A stretch of DNA of 64,000 nt from Alphaproteobacteria bacterium (lineage in GTDB: Bacteria > Pseudomonadota > Alphaproteobacteria > SHVP01), in the NCBI GenBank assembly GCA_040216735.1, contig JAVJOO010000005.1, positions 124,001 to 188,000 of the forward strand, written 5' to 3'. Both the position numbers and the translations under genes were made by a program. The notes below the pieces were generated by a model. That model was not told the DNA's origin, did no database searches, and saw only the letters and a list, made by a program, of their open reading frames with translations. How positions within the stretch are numbered: position 1 is the stretch's first letter; every line of letters begins with the position of its first letter. This document shows positions 45,186 through 53,023 of this stretch, piece after piece.

Positions 45186-45215
45186 CCAATATGACTGACC
45201 AGTCAGTCATATTGG
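45186..45215. promoter_or_regulatory. TetR-type operator palindrome
   Basis: Thirteen-base arms CCAATATGACTGA (45186-45198) and TCAGTCATATTGG (45203-45215) are perfectly complementary around four bases. The TGACTGACNNGTCAGTCA-like core is familiar for TetR-family efflux repressors. It occupies the first 30 bases before the tetR start codon, so a bound repressor would block both transcription and any standard ribosome-binding site; the transcript may be leaderless or start inside the site. Confidence 0.85.
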
Positions 45216-45395
45216 ACGTGGGGGCGCAGACGTCAAGGGCCTACGTCGCGCCCAGCTTCATCGTCTTAAGGTTAGACCGACAAGTTTATTATTAATTGCA
45301 GTAGGTTAGGAATTTTATTTGACGTTATATGCTAAATAGAATCCCGGTACCCCTGCACCATCTGGAACGCAACCAGATTTCAGAGAGACGCCAGA

Positions 45396-45860
45396 CTAGA
45401 ACGGGATTTCGTCGTCCAGGTCAGAGGGAGGCATCGAGCGACCACCCTCGTCCGGCAACGAATCGTATCCGCCGCCGCCATCAATCTGACCACCGCCGCC
45501 GCCTTGGCTACGCCCATCGAGGATCTGAAGATCGCCGCGAAAGCGCTGCAACACGACCTCGGTGGAGTAGCGGTCCTGGCCGGATTGGTCCTGCCACTTG
45601 CGGGTTTGCAACTGGCCCTCGATGTACACTTTTCGGCCCTTCTGCAGGTATTCCTTAGCGACCTTCACCAGGTTCTCGTTGAAGATGACAACGCGGTGCC
45701 ACTCGGTCCGCTCGCGCCGCTCGCCGGTGCCCTTGTCGCGCCACGTTTCTGAAGTCGCGACCGACAAATTGCACAATTCGCCGCCCTGTTGGGTCGTGCG
45801 CACCTCGGGATCGCGCCCCAAATTGCCCACCAGAATGACCTTATTCACGCTGCCTGCCAT
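45396..45860 (-). CDS. ssb: Single-stranded DNA-binding protein
   Basis: 154 residues. The OB-fold begins [21 protein letters not shown] and includes [22 protein letters not shown]; a glycine-rich linker ([13 protein letters not shown]) leads to the acidic protein-interaction tip DLDDEIPF. It coats ssDNA in replication and repair and recruits partners through the tip. In many alphaproteobacteria ssb is close to gyrA; here a tetR/exporter cassette of about 3.7 kb lies between them. Confidence 0.97.
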   Translation of the reverse strand: MAGSVNKVILVGNLGRDPEVRTTQQGGELCNLSVATSETWRDKGTGERRERTEWHRVVIFNENLVKVAKEYLQKGRKVYIEGQLQTRKWQDQSGQDRYSTEVVLQRFRGDLQILDGRSQGGGGGQIDGGGGYDSLPDEGGRSMPPSDLDDEIPF

Positions 45861-46047
45861 CGATTCACCCGTTTTCCATCACTGTCATGTCCGGCGGTAC
45901 CCCACCTTTCGGTTCGCGGGCAGCCTACACGGCTGGTCCCGCGCCAGCCACGCCGCAGCGGCCCCGGCCGGCGGGTTATCCACAAGTTTTGTTATGCCCG
46001 GATCAGGCGCGAATTTCTGCTTACACGTTGCCGGCAGATCGCCCGCG

Positions 46048-46467
46048 CTATTCGTTAATCGGCGGCGCGCCGGTCGGCAGGCGCCCTTCGTGGACGTGGA
46101 CGAGCCGCCAGCCGTTCGCAAAGCGGCGCAACACAACCGAGGTACGCCCCTCGCCGGTGTGGGGATTGGGCGGCGCATAGGACGCAAAAGAGTTGAACCG
46201 AACCAGCGCCAGGTCGCCCCACACGTCGGTGACGAAATTGCTTTGCCGAAAGGTCAGGGCACCCCGCTGGGCCTTCTGATCGTAGTCGGAATCGACATAG
46301 GCGCGCATCGTCTCCTTGGTGACTAGCGCAGGCTCAAACACGTCCCACACGGTGCAGCTTTCGTCGAGAAGGGCCAGCATCCCCTCTTTGTCGTGCGCAA
46401 GGAAACGCTCCCACACCGCGCGCACGACGGCTTCGACGGCTGCAATGTCCTCGCGCGATCCGGCCAT
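46048..46467 (-). CDS. SnoaL/NTF2-like domain protein
   Basis: 139 residues from ATG 46467. The pattern AVEAVVRAVWERFLAHDKEGMLALLDESCTVWDVFEPALV followed by beta-strands ending in RFANGWRLVHVHEGRLP is the NTF2-like cone fold seen in calcium/calmodulin-kinase-II association-type and SnoaL-like proteins. Many are small enzymes or ligand binders; substrate unknown. It is divergent from the symporter gene at 46554 with only 86 bases between. Confidence 0.82.
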   Translation of the reverse strand: MAGSREDIAAVEAVVRAVWERFLAHDKEGMLALLDESCTVWDVFEPALVTKETMRAYVDSDYDQKAQRGALTFRQSNFVTDVWGDLALVRFNSFASYAPPNPHTGEGRTSVVLRRFANGWRLVHVHEGRLPTGAPPINE

Positions 46468-46553
46468 ACCCCATTGTAGCCAAGACGGGAGAGTGCGGAT
46501 ACTTGACCGGGCGCAATGCGCGCATACCACCCTCCCCGCTACAAAGGAAAACG

Positions 46554-47924
46554 ATGTCACACGACGGCCCTACCCCTGAGAACAACGGCAACCACGGGGG
46601 GCGAATCCGCGGTCGGCGTAAGCTGCTGACCCTCCTGCGCGAACGCCTGTGGCTCCAGGTATTGGTCGGGATGGCGCTGGGGATCGCCTTTGGTCTGGCG
46701 ATCGGTCCGACGGGCGGCCTGCTGTCGCCCGCCCATGCCTCACTCGTGGGCAATTGGGTCGCGTTGCCCGGCAAACTGTTTTTGCTCGCGATCCAGTTCG
46801 TCGTCATCCCCTTGGTCGTCGCGTCGGTCATTCGCGGCATCGCCGGCGGCAATACCGGACAGCTCGGCGCGATCGGCGGGTGGACCATAGGGTTTTTCCT
46901 GGTCTTCACCATCCTGGCCGCGATCATCGGCATTGCCCTCGCGCTAATCGTCCAACCGGGCCTTCTGATCGACAGCGGGATCACGGCCGCGGCTACCGTG
47001 GCCCCCGAGGTTCAGCCGGCAACCCTGCCCGGACTTGCCGAGTTTCCCGACGTGATTGCCTCGATCTTTCCCAAAGACCCACTGGCCACCTTCGTTTCCG
47101 GCAACATGCTCCAAATCGTCATCGCCGCCGTCATCATCGGCGTCGCGATGATTTCGATATCCAGCGAGCAACGGCGGCCCCTACTGGAACTGTTGGCCTC
47201 GGTGCAAGCCGTGGCCATGGCGGTCGTGACTGTCGTCTTGCGCTTCGCCCCGGTGGCGGTGTTCGGCTTGCTCGCGCAGATCACCGCGCGGGTGGGCGTT
47301 GCCGCCCTGCTCAGCACCGCGATCTACATGGCGACCGTCATTGCCGGGTTGGCGATCTTGCTCGCGCTGTACCTCGCGGTGGCGGCGTGGACCGGGACAT
47401 CGCCGCTGCGTTTCTTGCGCGCCGCCCGCGAACCCCTGCTGCTCGCGTTCTCCACGTCGAGTTCGGCGGCGGTCATGCCGGTCACCCTGACCACGGTCGT
47501 CGGCAAACTCGGCGTCCACGCAAATGTCGCGCGCTTCGTCGTCCCCCTCGGCACCACCATCAACATGGGCGGCACCGCACTCTACCAAGGCGTTGCGGCG
47601 TTGTTCCTAGCCCAGGTCTATGGCGTCGATATCGGCCTGGCCGGCATGGTGTTGATCGTCGTCATGGCGACCGGCGCGGCGATCGGGTCGCCCGGCACGC
47701 CAGGGGTCGGCATCGTCATCCTGTCGACGATCCTGACCAGTATCGGCGTGCCCCCCTCCGGCATCGCCATCATCCTGGGCGTCGATCGTCTCCTCGACAT
47801 GTGCCGCACCGTCGCCAACGTCGCCGGCGACATGGTGGCGAGTCAGTTTGTCTCGCGCTACGCTTCCGGTGGCCAACTATCTTCAAAATCGGGCCCAATC
47901 GGAGGCGCATCGCCCCAGAAATAG
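46554..47924 (+). CDS. Dicarboxylate/amino acid:cation symporter (DAACS family)
   Basis: 456 residues; the start ATG 46554 follows AAAGGAAA. About eight membrane helices and two re-entrant loops are expected. Signatures include LFLLAIQFVVIPLVVASVI, the serine-rich hairpin STSSSAAVMPVTL, the NMGGTALYQGVAALFLAQ motif that binds Na+/substrate and GSPGTPGVGIVILSTIL. Family members import glutamate, aspartate or C4-dicarboxylates. The N-terminal tail is longer and more basic than usual. Confidence 0.95.
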   Translation: MSHDGPTPENNGNHGGRIRGRRKLLTLLRERLWLQVLVGMALGIAFGLAIGPTGGLLSPAHASLVGNWVALPGKLFLLAIQFVVIPLVVASVIRGIAGGNTGQLGAIGGWTIGFFLVFTILAAIIGIALALIVQPGLLIDSGITAAATVAPEVQPATLPGLAEFPDVIASIFPKDPLATFVSGNMLQIVIAAVIIGVAMISISSEQRRPLLELLASVQAVAMAVVTVVLRFAPVAVFGLLAQITARVGVAALLSTAIYMATVIAGLAILLALYLAVAAWTGTSPLRFLRAAREPLLLAFSTSSSAAVMPVTLTTVVGKLGVHANVARFVVPLGTTINMGGTALYQGVAALFLAQVYGVDIGLAGMVLIVVMATGAAIGSPGTPGVGIVILSTILTSIGVPPSGIAIILGVDRLLDMCRTVANVAGDMVASQFVSRYASGGQLSSKSGPIGGASPQK

Positions 47925-48008
47925 GATGTGGGTCCGGTGTGAGGCAATGCCTTTGAGCATCGATTCGCGGTACCATGGCGACCTTGAATCACTAGGGGAG
48001 GCTCGATC

Positions 48009-48389
48009 ATGACCAGCAACGTCATTCGCAATCCACACGGCGGCTATCGCAACCGCAGCGTCGAGATCCCGCCGGGATCGCGCGTTCTTTATATCTCCGG
48101 GCAGACCGCCACCGATGACAAGGGCGTCACCCCGCCCGACGCGGAGACCCAGGCCGATATTGTCTATGCGCGGGTGGTCGAAACCCTGCACGAGGCCGGG
48201 ATGGACGTGACCGACGTCGTCAAGACCAACCTCTATATGGTCAATCCGGGCGACATCGGCGCGATCGCGAAGGCCGGGAAAAAACACTTCAAGGGACACA
48301 CCCAGGCCGGCACCTTGGTTTATGTCAAAGCGTTGGCGTTGCCAGAAGTTCTGTTGGAGTTGGAAGCGGTCGCCGCGAAGAAAGACTAG
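48009..48389 (+). CDS. RidA/YjgF/YER057c/UK114 family protein
   Basis: 126 residues, ATG after GGGGAGG. RidA proteins deaminate reactive enamine/imine intermediates. The fold signature is present: GSRVLYISGQTATDDKGVTPPDAETQADIVYARVVETLHEAG, then DVVKTNLYMVN. The usual C-terminal RVE-type arginine is replaced by a shorter HFKGHTQAGTLVYVKALALPEVLLELEAVA, in which the conserved arginine is not evident, so it may be a subfamily without imine deaminase activity. Confidence 0.9.
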   Translation: MTSNVIRNPHGGYRNRSVEIPPGSRVLYISGQTATDDKGVTPPDAETQADIVYARVVETLHEAGMDVTDVVKTNLYMVNPGDIGAIAKAGKKHFKGHTQAGTLVYVKALALPEVLLELEAVAAKKD

Positions 48390-48422
48390 GCGCTGCGGCG
48401 AGGACCAATGCGCAGACGCACT

Positions 48423-48743
48423 CTAGGCGGAAATTTCCGCATTGCCGACGGAGATGACAACTACGCTATCGTCTAGCGCTGTTTCGTTATCGTGCGATTC
48501 GCCCGGTGCCGTGATCGCCACGTCGCCGGGACCGAGGACGCGGTCGCCGAGCTGCCAGCGCCCGCTGACCACAGTGAGGTGTTCCCACCCCGTCGTGCGG
48601 GCGTGGGGCTTGAACGTGGTTCCACGCTCGACGCGAAACACCACTAGGTAGGTGTTGTCGCCGCGCCGCCAGAGTTCGCACTTCTTCGCGCCCGGCGTTC
48701 CCGCATCTTGCCAGTCGTAGGTATCCAGCGCGCCAAACTGCAT
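48423..48743 (-). CDS. Cupin-domain protein
   Basis: 106 residues; ATG 48743 has GGAGGG upstream. A single small beta-barrel cupin: FKPHARTTGWEHLTVVSGRWQLGDRVLGPGDVAITAPGESHDNET contains cupin motifs 1 and 2, with histidines that could hold a metal. Function unknown. It converges with ridA, 33 bases apart. Confidence 0.8.
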   Translation of the reverse strand: MQFGALDTYDWQDAGTPGAKKCELWRRGDNTYLVVFRVERGTTFKPHARTTGWEHLTVVSGRWQLGDRVLGPGDVAITAPGESHDNETALDDSVVVISVGNAEISA

Positions 48744-48833
48744 TGCATCCCTCCGTTGTCGTGCGCATCCTATCGCGCCGACCGCGCCGTCGCCATGCGG
48801 ACGGGTGGGCCCAACGCAGAAAAAGGGAGCACC

Positions 48834-49454
48834 ATGGACACAGCAAAGATTATCGCCGCGCTACGCGGCTTCCCGGTGCCGACGCTGTCCGAAGCGGCCC
48901 CGGCCGCGTGCGACCTTCCGCCCGAGATTCATCCGCTCGTCCCCAATACTCCGATGGTCGGGACCGCGTTCACGGTGCGTTGCCCGCCCGGCGACAATAC
49001 CGCCGTGACCCGCGCGGTCGGCGAGGCCGCGCCCGGCGACGTGATCGTCATCGATTGCGGTGGCGCGTCGCGCACCGCGGTCTGGGGCGATACCGCTAGT
49101 ACGGCCTGTCAAATCAAAGGGGTCGTGGGTTGCGTGACCAATGGACGTGCCCGCGACATCGTCGAGATCACGGCGTTGGGCTTTCCCGTCTATGCCATCG
49201 GCCTCTCGCTGCGCGGGTCGACCAAGGGTCAGCGTGGCGAAACCGGTATCCCAATCGCGCTCGGCGACGTGCTGATCCATCCGGGCGACTTCGTGTGCGG
49301 CGGGCCGGACGGGGTGCTGGTCATTCCCCGCGACCGTGCGGAGGCCGTCATCGCCAAGGCAACCGCGGAACGCGCGGAGGAGGAAACCCGCGCGGCCCGG
49401 TTGAAGGCCGGCGTGCCGCTCGCCGAAATCCTCGCCACGTCGGGTAACAAGTAA
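48834..49454 (+). CDS. RraA-like / 4-hydroxy-4-methyl-2-oxoglutarate aldolase family protein
   Basis: 206 residues from ATG 48834. The RraA fold is shown by PTLSEAAPAACDLPPEIHPL, DVIVIDCGGASRTAVWGDTASTACQIKGVVGCVTNGRARDI and GDFVCGGPDGVLVIPRDRAE. The G-x-x-x-D and R-D residues that bind metal and pyruvate in HMG/CHA aldolases are present, so a pyruvate aldolase is as likely as an RNase E inhibitor. No ring-cleavage gene is adjacent. Confidence 0.88.
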   Translation: MDTAKIIAALRGFPVPTLSEAAPAACDLPPEIHPLVPNTPMVGTAFTVRCPPGDNTAVTRAVGEAAPGDVIVIDCGGASRTAVWGDTASTACQIKGVVGCVTNGRARDIVEITALGFPVYAIGLSLRGSTKGQRGETGIPIALGDVLIHPGDFVCGGPDGVLVIPRDRAEAVIAKATAERAEEETRAARLKAGVPLAEILATSGNK

Positions 49455-49463
49455 GCGACTGGC

Positions 49464-50129
49464 CTATCGGCGGGCCGCCCGCCAGCCCGCGGCCTCGGCC
49501 TCGTCAACCGAACAGAACCAGCGTTCGCCGTGGCCTTCATCGATGCGCGTGGCCGCGTAGCTGCGTTCGCCTGGGCGGTGATAAATGCGGGTTCCTTCGG
49601 ACGAAATGTTTCCCTTAATCGCACACCCGTCGTCGGGCGCCGCCGACAAATTTTCTACACTGCGCGTGCCTACTGCGCCTCGCGGCGGCGCCGTCGAGCG
49701 GCGGTAGTCCCAAGGGGCGTTGAACCGCGATTCGCTGGGCGCGTCGCGCGCGTAGCGCTGCGAAAAATCGGTATAGGGCATCGCCTGCCCGTCCCGCACC
49801 ATGGCGCGGTTCAAGTCGACGCCGCCGACCCGGCAGGTCGCGACAATGCGGCCGTAGCGATCGACATCTTCGGGCGCGCAGATCACCTCACGGTCGCCAA
49901 TCAACGCTTCCAAATGGGCCTTGGACTGCGCGCCGCAGTCCCCACCGTCCCGGCAGGGTTGGCCGCGCTCCGGTGCATCGATCCCAAACAAACGTACTCG
50001 TTCGCCGGCCACCCGTAGAGTGTCGCCGTCCACCACCTGCGCCACGCCCTGGAGCTGTTGCGCCGACACGCCCGACGCCCATAGCAACACAACGCACCAG
50101 GCCACCGCGCCCCAACAACGCACTGCCAT
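49464..50129 (-). CDS. Secreted thermonuclease family protein (SNase-like)
   Basis: 221 residues. A signal peptide (VAWCVVLLWASGVSAQ) precedes an SNase domain: VVDGDTLRVAGERVRLFGIDAPE holds the first catalytic Arg and Glu and the Ca2+-binding Asp, and EDVDRYGRIVATC the second Arg. A C-terminal segment (SSEGTRIYHRPGERSYAATRI...EAAGWRAARR) matches the short DUF-like zinc-ribbon/calcium-binding tail seen on many alphaproteobacterial nucleases. It degrades nucleic acids outside the cytoplasm. Confidence 0.9.
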   Translation of the reverse strand: MAVRCWGAVAWCVVLLWASGVSAQQLQGVAQVVDGDTLRVAGERVRLFGIDAPERGQPCRDGGDCGAQSKAHLEALIGDREVICAPEDVDRYGRIVATCRVGGVDLNRAMVRDGQAMPYTDFSQRYARDAPSESRFNAPWDYRRSTAPPRGAVGTRSVENLSAAPDDGCAIKGNISSEGTRIYHRPGERSYAATRIDEGHGERWFCSVDEAEAAGWRAARR

Positions 50130-50352
50130 GTCGTCCCCAACAACCGAACCGTCTTGCTTCCGCAGTCGTTCGTGCGGCGGTTCGCTTCAGTATGGCAGAA
50201 CTTCACAGACGGCGCCGATGCCCCGCGCACGCCAGCGCCGGGCGCCACAGATTCGCCACAACATCTCCGCGCCGCGACCGCAATCCGGACAACGGCCCGC
50301 CACGGTCGATCAATAGAAGTCGTTCGACCCCCATTCTCACGGAGACATTCCG
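50130..50352. other. Intergenic stretch with no recognised gene
   Basis: This 223-base region lies between the nuclease gene (minus) and the lipoprotein gene (plus) and must hold both promoters. I see no palindrome, tRNA or small RNA signature; the upstream half is AT-richer around 50150-50210. Confidence 0.4.
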
Positions 50353-50577
50353 ATGCGCGTCCTGATTCTTTCCAGCCTCCTTTTAACCGTGGCGGCCTGT
50401 GCCGAAGGGCCCAGCCGATCCTTTACTTGGCTTGACGGCCAACAGTACCGGTGGCTCAACGACCTGTCGGCCTGCACCGACGACGGTTCGGCGGTCTTTT
50501 TCCAGCGTGCCTCCGACAGCGGCACGTTCCCGGCGCCTAGGAATCTCAACGAAGAAAAGTGCGAACGCGCTCTTTGA
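50353..50577 (+). CDS. Small lipoprotein of unknown function
   Basis: 74 residues. RVLILSSLLLTVAAC is a lipoprotein signal with a lipobox ending VAAC, so Cys17 would be lipidated. The mature part (AEGPSRSFTWLDGQQYRWLNDLSACTDD...) has two cysteines that could form a disulfide and no family I know. An ATTCCG-type spacer and GGAGA precede the ATG. Its end lies 12 bases from the convergent squalene-synthase-like gene. Confidence 0.7.
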   Translation: MRVLILSSLLLTVAACAEGPSRSFTWLDGQQYRWLNDLSACTDDGSAVFFQRASDSGTFPAPRNLNEEKCERAL

Positions 50578-50589
50578 GTTGTCCAAGTC

Positions 50590-51432
50590 CTAGCCGGTCA
50601 CCCTGCCGGTCAGCACCCCCAAGGCCACCGACAATTGGCGGGATAAAGGTCCCGGCGGTTTGAGACCGAACGGGTTGCCGTTGGCCCGCTTAAGCGCTTG
50701 GGCATCTCTGACCGCCAAAAGAACGGTTGCGAACACCGGTCGCGCCAGCTTCGGCAGCGACGTCCGACGCGCCACCGTCAGGTGCCGCTCGGCCTCGGCG
50801 ACGACATCGCTGACCGCGCGTCCAAGCTCCGGCGTGGCGCGGCCCGCGAAGGTTGCTTCGAGATCGACGTCGCGACCTTCGAGGATATCCGCCGGGATCG
50901 GTACTCGACGCATGGCTGCATGGTGCGGGAGTGCCCGCATGAGGCCGATGAGCGCCCAGCCCGCGCCGGCGGCTCGGGCTGCCTCGACAACCTCAGCGTC
51001 GTCGATTCCGAGCGCCCGCAACAGGAGCGTGTTCACCCCGCCCGCAGTGTCCGCGCCGTAGCGCGAGAGCGCTGCCAAGTCCGCAAAGGGCGTGTCGTCG
51101 AGATCGCGCGCCCGCGTATCCACCAGGGCGGCCATCGCCGCGATCGATCCATCGTCCGGCGTCGTCGCCGCGATGGCCTGCGCAACCGGATGCGCCGCGC
51201 GGGCACCGCGGCCCACCCCGGCCAAGGTGTCGCGCCAAAATTGGAGCCTGATTTCCCCCAACATCGGTTCGCTGACGGCATCGCGAATCCGCGCGAGTTC
51301 GAGGTCGAAGGCGAACAGCGCCAGGGCGACCCGGCGTCCGCCGGGTGGCAGGAGAGTGGCCACGAGGTAGCGGTCGGGCTCGCGCGCCCGAAGCTCTTGG
51401 GCGCAATGCAATAGGGCGGCATCGGCCGACAT
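50590..51432 (-). CDS. Phytoene/squalene synthase-fold protein, NDUFAF6-like
   Basis: 280 residues. The trans-isoprenyl fold is suggested by DRYLVATLLPPGGRRVALALFAFDLELARIRD and IRLQFWRDTL, and by a GWALIGLMRALPHHAAMRRVPIP stretch. The aspartate-rich catalytic motifs of true phytoene synthases are not preserved. This matches the branch that includes mitochondrial NDUFAF6, a complex I assembly factor. It lies near secD-secF and the MTH938-like (NDUFAF3-type) gene, as in other alphaproteobacteria. Whether it helps assemble complex I here is inferred. Confidence 0.85.
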   Translation of the reverse strand: MSADAALLHCAQELRAREPDRYLVATLLPPGGRRVALALFAFDLELARIRDAVSEPMLGEIRLQFWRDTLAGVGRGARAAHPVAQAIAATTPDDGSIAAMAALVDTRARDLDDTPFADLAALSRYGADTAGGVNTLLLRALGIDDAEVVEAARAAGAGWALIGLMRALPHHAAMRRVPIPADILEGRDVDLEATFAGRATPELGRAVSDVVAEAERHLTVARRTSLPKLARPVFATVLLAVRDAQALKRANGNPFGLKPPGPLSRQLSVALGVLTGRVTG

Positions 51433-51489
51433 GCGGTCTCCCCTCGGGTGTAGATCCCGCCAATTGTCGCGGCGCTCTGTTGCGGGGTA

Positions 51490-51508
51490 AATGAGAATCG
51501 TTCTATAG
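51490..51508. promoter_or_regulatory. Possible iron-response (Irr/ICE-like) element
   Basis: ATGAGAATCGTTCTATAG carries AGAA-TCG-TTCTA, like the core of the alphaproteobacterial iron control element (TTTAGAANNNTTCTAAA), but the outer bases match on one side only. It lies about 65-80 bases before the urate-oxidase-N gene. A chance match is quite possible. Confidence 0.3.
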
Positions 51509-51528
51509 TTCGCTCGATTTGGGTTTTA

Positions 51529-51548
51529 TCACACAATATCTTGTGTGA
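51529..51548. promoter_or_regulatory. Perfect palindromic site upstream of the urate-oxidase-N gene
   Basis: TCACACAA (51529-51536) and TTGTGTGA (51541-51548) are perfect eight-base arms around TATC. The site lies 22 bases before the ATG at 51571, overlapping the likely promoter/leader. It looks like an operator for a dimeric repressor; the protein is unknown. Confidence 0.6.
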
Positions 51549-51570
51549 ACCTTCGAGGGAGGCGCGTCCT

Positions 51571-52176
51571 ATGGGTTCTATTCTTCAAAATCTGCAGTCG
51601 ACGATCATTGCCGGCCTAGTGCTGACGATCGTTATGATTGCAGTCGTGGTCGGTTGGCATGGCCAAGGCCTCGAATTCGACACCAATTGGTGGTCTTTCC
51701 TATTCCGCTGGCTGCACGTGATTTCCGGTGTGATGTGGATCGGCCTGCTGTGGTACTTCAACTTCGTTCAAATTCCGACCATGCCGAAGGTTCCGGACGA
51801 ACTGAAACCGGCGGTTTCCAAGCACATCGCACCGTCGGCGCTGTTTTGGTTCCGCTGGGGCGCTATGGCAACGCTCATCACCGGCCTGATCCTGGCATGG
51901 ATCAAAGGTTACCTCGGCGGGGCCCTCGGGCTCGGCATCGAGTCCGGTGTGGGCCAACATACCGCGATCGGGATCGGGATGTATCTCGGCGCGATCATGT
52001 GGTTCAACGTGTGGTTCGTCATTTGGCCGAACCAGAAAAAAGCGCTCGGCATTGTTGAGGCCGACGCGGCCACAAAGGCGAAGGCAGCACGCACCGCGAT
52101 GCTGTTCTCGCGGACCAACACCCTGCTGTCGATCCCGATGCTTTACGCGATGGTATCGGCGCAGAACCTCTACTAA
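51571..52176 (+). CDS. Urate oxidase N-terminal domain (PuuD-like) membrane protein
   Basis: 201 residues from ATG 51571 (GAGGGAGG upstream; in-frame ATG 51541 is less likely). Four to five membrane helices: STIIAGLVLTIVMIAVVVGW, then RWLHVISGVMWIGLLWYFNFVQIPTMPKVPDELKP, WGAMATLITGLILAWI, and GQHTAIGIGMYLGAIMWFNVWFVIWPNQKKAL. This is the Urate_ox_N domain of PuuD; the C-terminal cytochrome c part of true PuuD is absent. Conserved His/Trp suggest a heme-binding membrane protein of unknown function. A strong terminator follows, so it is monocistronic. Confidence 0.88.
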   Translation: MGSILQNLQSTIIAGLVLTIVMIAVVVGWHGQGLEFDTNWWSFLFRWLHVISGVMWIGLLWYFNFVQIPTMPKVPDELKPAVSKHIAPSALFWFRWGAMATLITGLILAWIKGYLGGALGLGIESGVGQHTAIGIGMYLGAIMWFNVWFVIWPNQKKALGIVEADAATKAKAARTAMLFSRTNTLLSIPMLYAMVSAQNLY

Positions 52177-52198
52177 GAAAATGCTCAACCGTGCGACG

Positions 52199-52228
52199 AA
52201 AGGGGCCCTCCGGGGCCCCTTTTTTTTG
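52199..52228 (+). terminator. Intrinsic terminator after the PuuD-like gene
   Basis: AGGGGCCC (52201-52208) and GGGCCCCT (52213-52220) form a perfect stem with a TCCG loop and are followed by eight T. The upstream AA extends the stem. It ends the single-gene transcript. Confidence 0.95.
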
Positions 52229-52257
52229 GCGACCGTGAGGTTACCCCCGGGGGCGTC

Positions 52258-52677
52258 CTAGACGGCGGGCTCGGTAGGGCGGCGCGGAAACGACGCGGAT
52301 TGGCCTGGGGCCAGGAAAAAACACCCTGACGCACCCGGCAGCGCAAGCGGCAATTTGCCGAAGACACCGAGCGCCCCTTCGCGCCGCAACCGTTGCGCAA
52401 AACCCGTCTCATCGCTATGGACGACCCACGTACCGGTCGCTGGGTTGGCCAGCAAACGCCCCCCCGCTGCGCGGATCGCCATAATCGCGGCGCGTTCATC
52501 GGCTGGAGAAAACACCGACACGACCGTACCGGCATCGGCGTCCGCCACCGACGACGCGTTCAGGACAACCGCCATGCCACCTCCCCAGATCGCCACGATG
52601 CCCCCGAAGATCAGGGCGGCGAGCAAATGGGGATGCCGACCGAGACCGGGCGAGATGGATCGGAAGACCGCATTCAT
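52258..52677 (-). CDS. Hypothetical protein with one membrane helix
   Basis: 139 residues from ATG 52677. One N-terminal helix (LLAALIFGGIVAIWGGGMAVVL) is followed by a soluble part with short segments such as VVSVFSPADERAAIMAIRAAGGRLLANPATGTWVVHSDETGFAQRL. This could be a small alpha-beta fold in the periplasm (one transmembrane anchor, N-in). I do not recognise a family. It converges on the PuuD terminator and lies 39 bases downstream of the 91-residue membrane protein gene. Confidence 0.65.
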   Translation of the reverse strand: MNAVFRSISPGLGRHPHLLAALIFGGIVAIWGGGMAVVLNASSVADADAGTVVSVFSPADERAAIMAIRAAGGRLLANPATGTWVVHSDETGFAQRLRREGALGVFGKLPLALPGASGCFFLAPGQSASFPRRPTEPAV

Positions 52678-52716
52678 GGGCAACATTCTGACCGGTGCCG
52701 TGCAAACGGGCAAACC

Positions 52717-52992
52717 CTAGGTCTTGCCCGCGGGATCGACATCCCGCTCCTTCTCCTTCAACCAACGCAACAACTGATTGCGCCAGGGCGGTATATCGAG
52801 CGACATCAGCACAATTCCAACCGGCAACATCCATAGCCCAAGGACCGGTAGAATGCTGAAGATGCCGCCGACGACAAACAAGAGACCGAGAACCGAACGC
52901 ACGCCCCAGGGCACATTGTTCAGCGACCAATACCCAAATCGGCGGGTCTTATGCAGGATGTCGGCCAGTGTCGCCTTTACGCTGTCAAACAT
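52717..52992 (-). CDS. Small PGPGW-type transmembrane protein
   Basis: 91 residues from ATG 52992. Two hydrophobic segments (VRSVLGLLFVVGGIFSILPVLGLWMLPVGIVLMSLDIP) with the proline/glycine spacing of the PGPGW-like putative transmembrane family, flanked by basic KTRRFGYWSLNN and a charged C-terminus. Function unknown. It lies 31 bases after the MTH938-like gene and is likely part of the secDF transcript. Confidence 0.72.
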   Translation of the reverse strand: MFDSVKATLADILHKTRRFGYWSLNNVPWGVRSVLGLLFVVGGIFSILPVLGLWMLPVGIVLMSLDIPPWRNQLLRWLKEKERDVDPAGKT

Positions 52993-53023
52993 TTCAGGCG
53001 AGAAATGAGTACCTGTTCGGGCG

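Noticed and set aside
45360-45378. Hairpin ATCTGG-N7-CCAGAT downstream of ssb
   Set aside because: Six-pair stem without U-tract; too weak to call a terminator.
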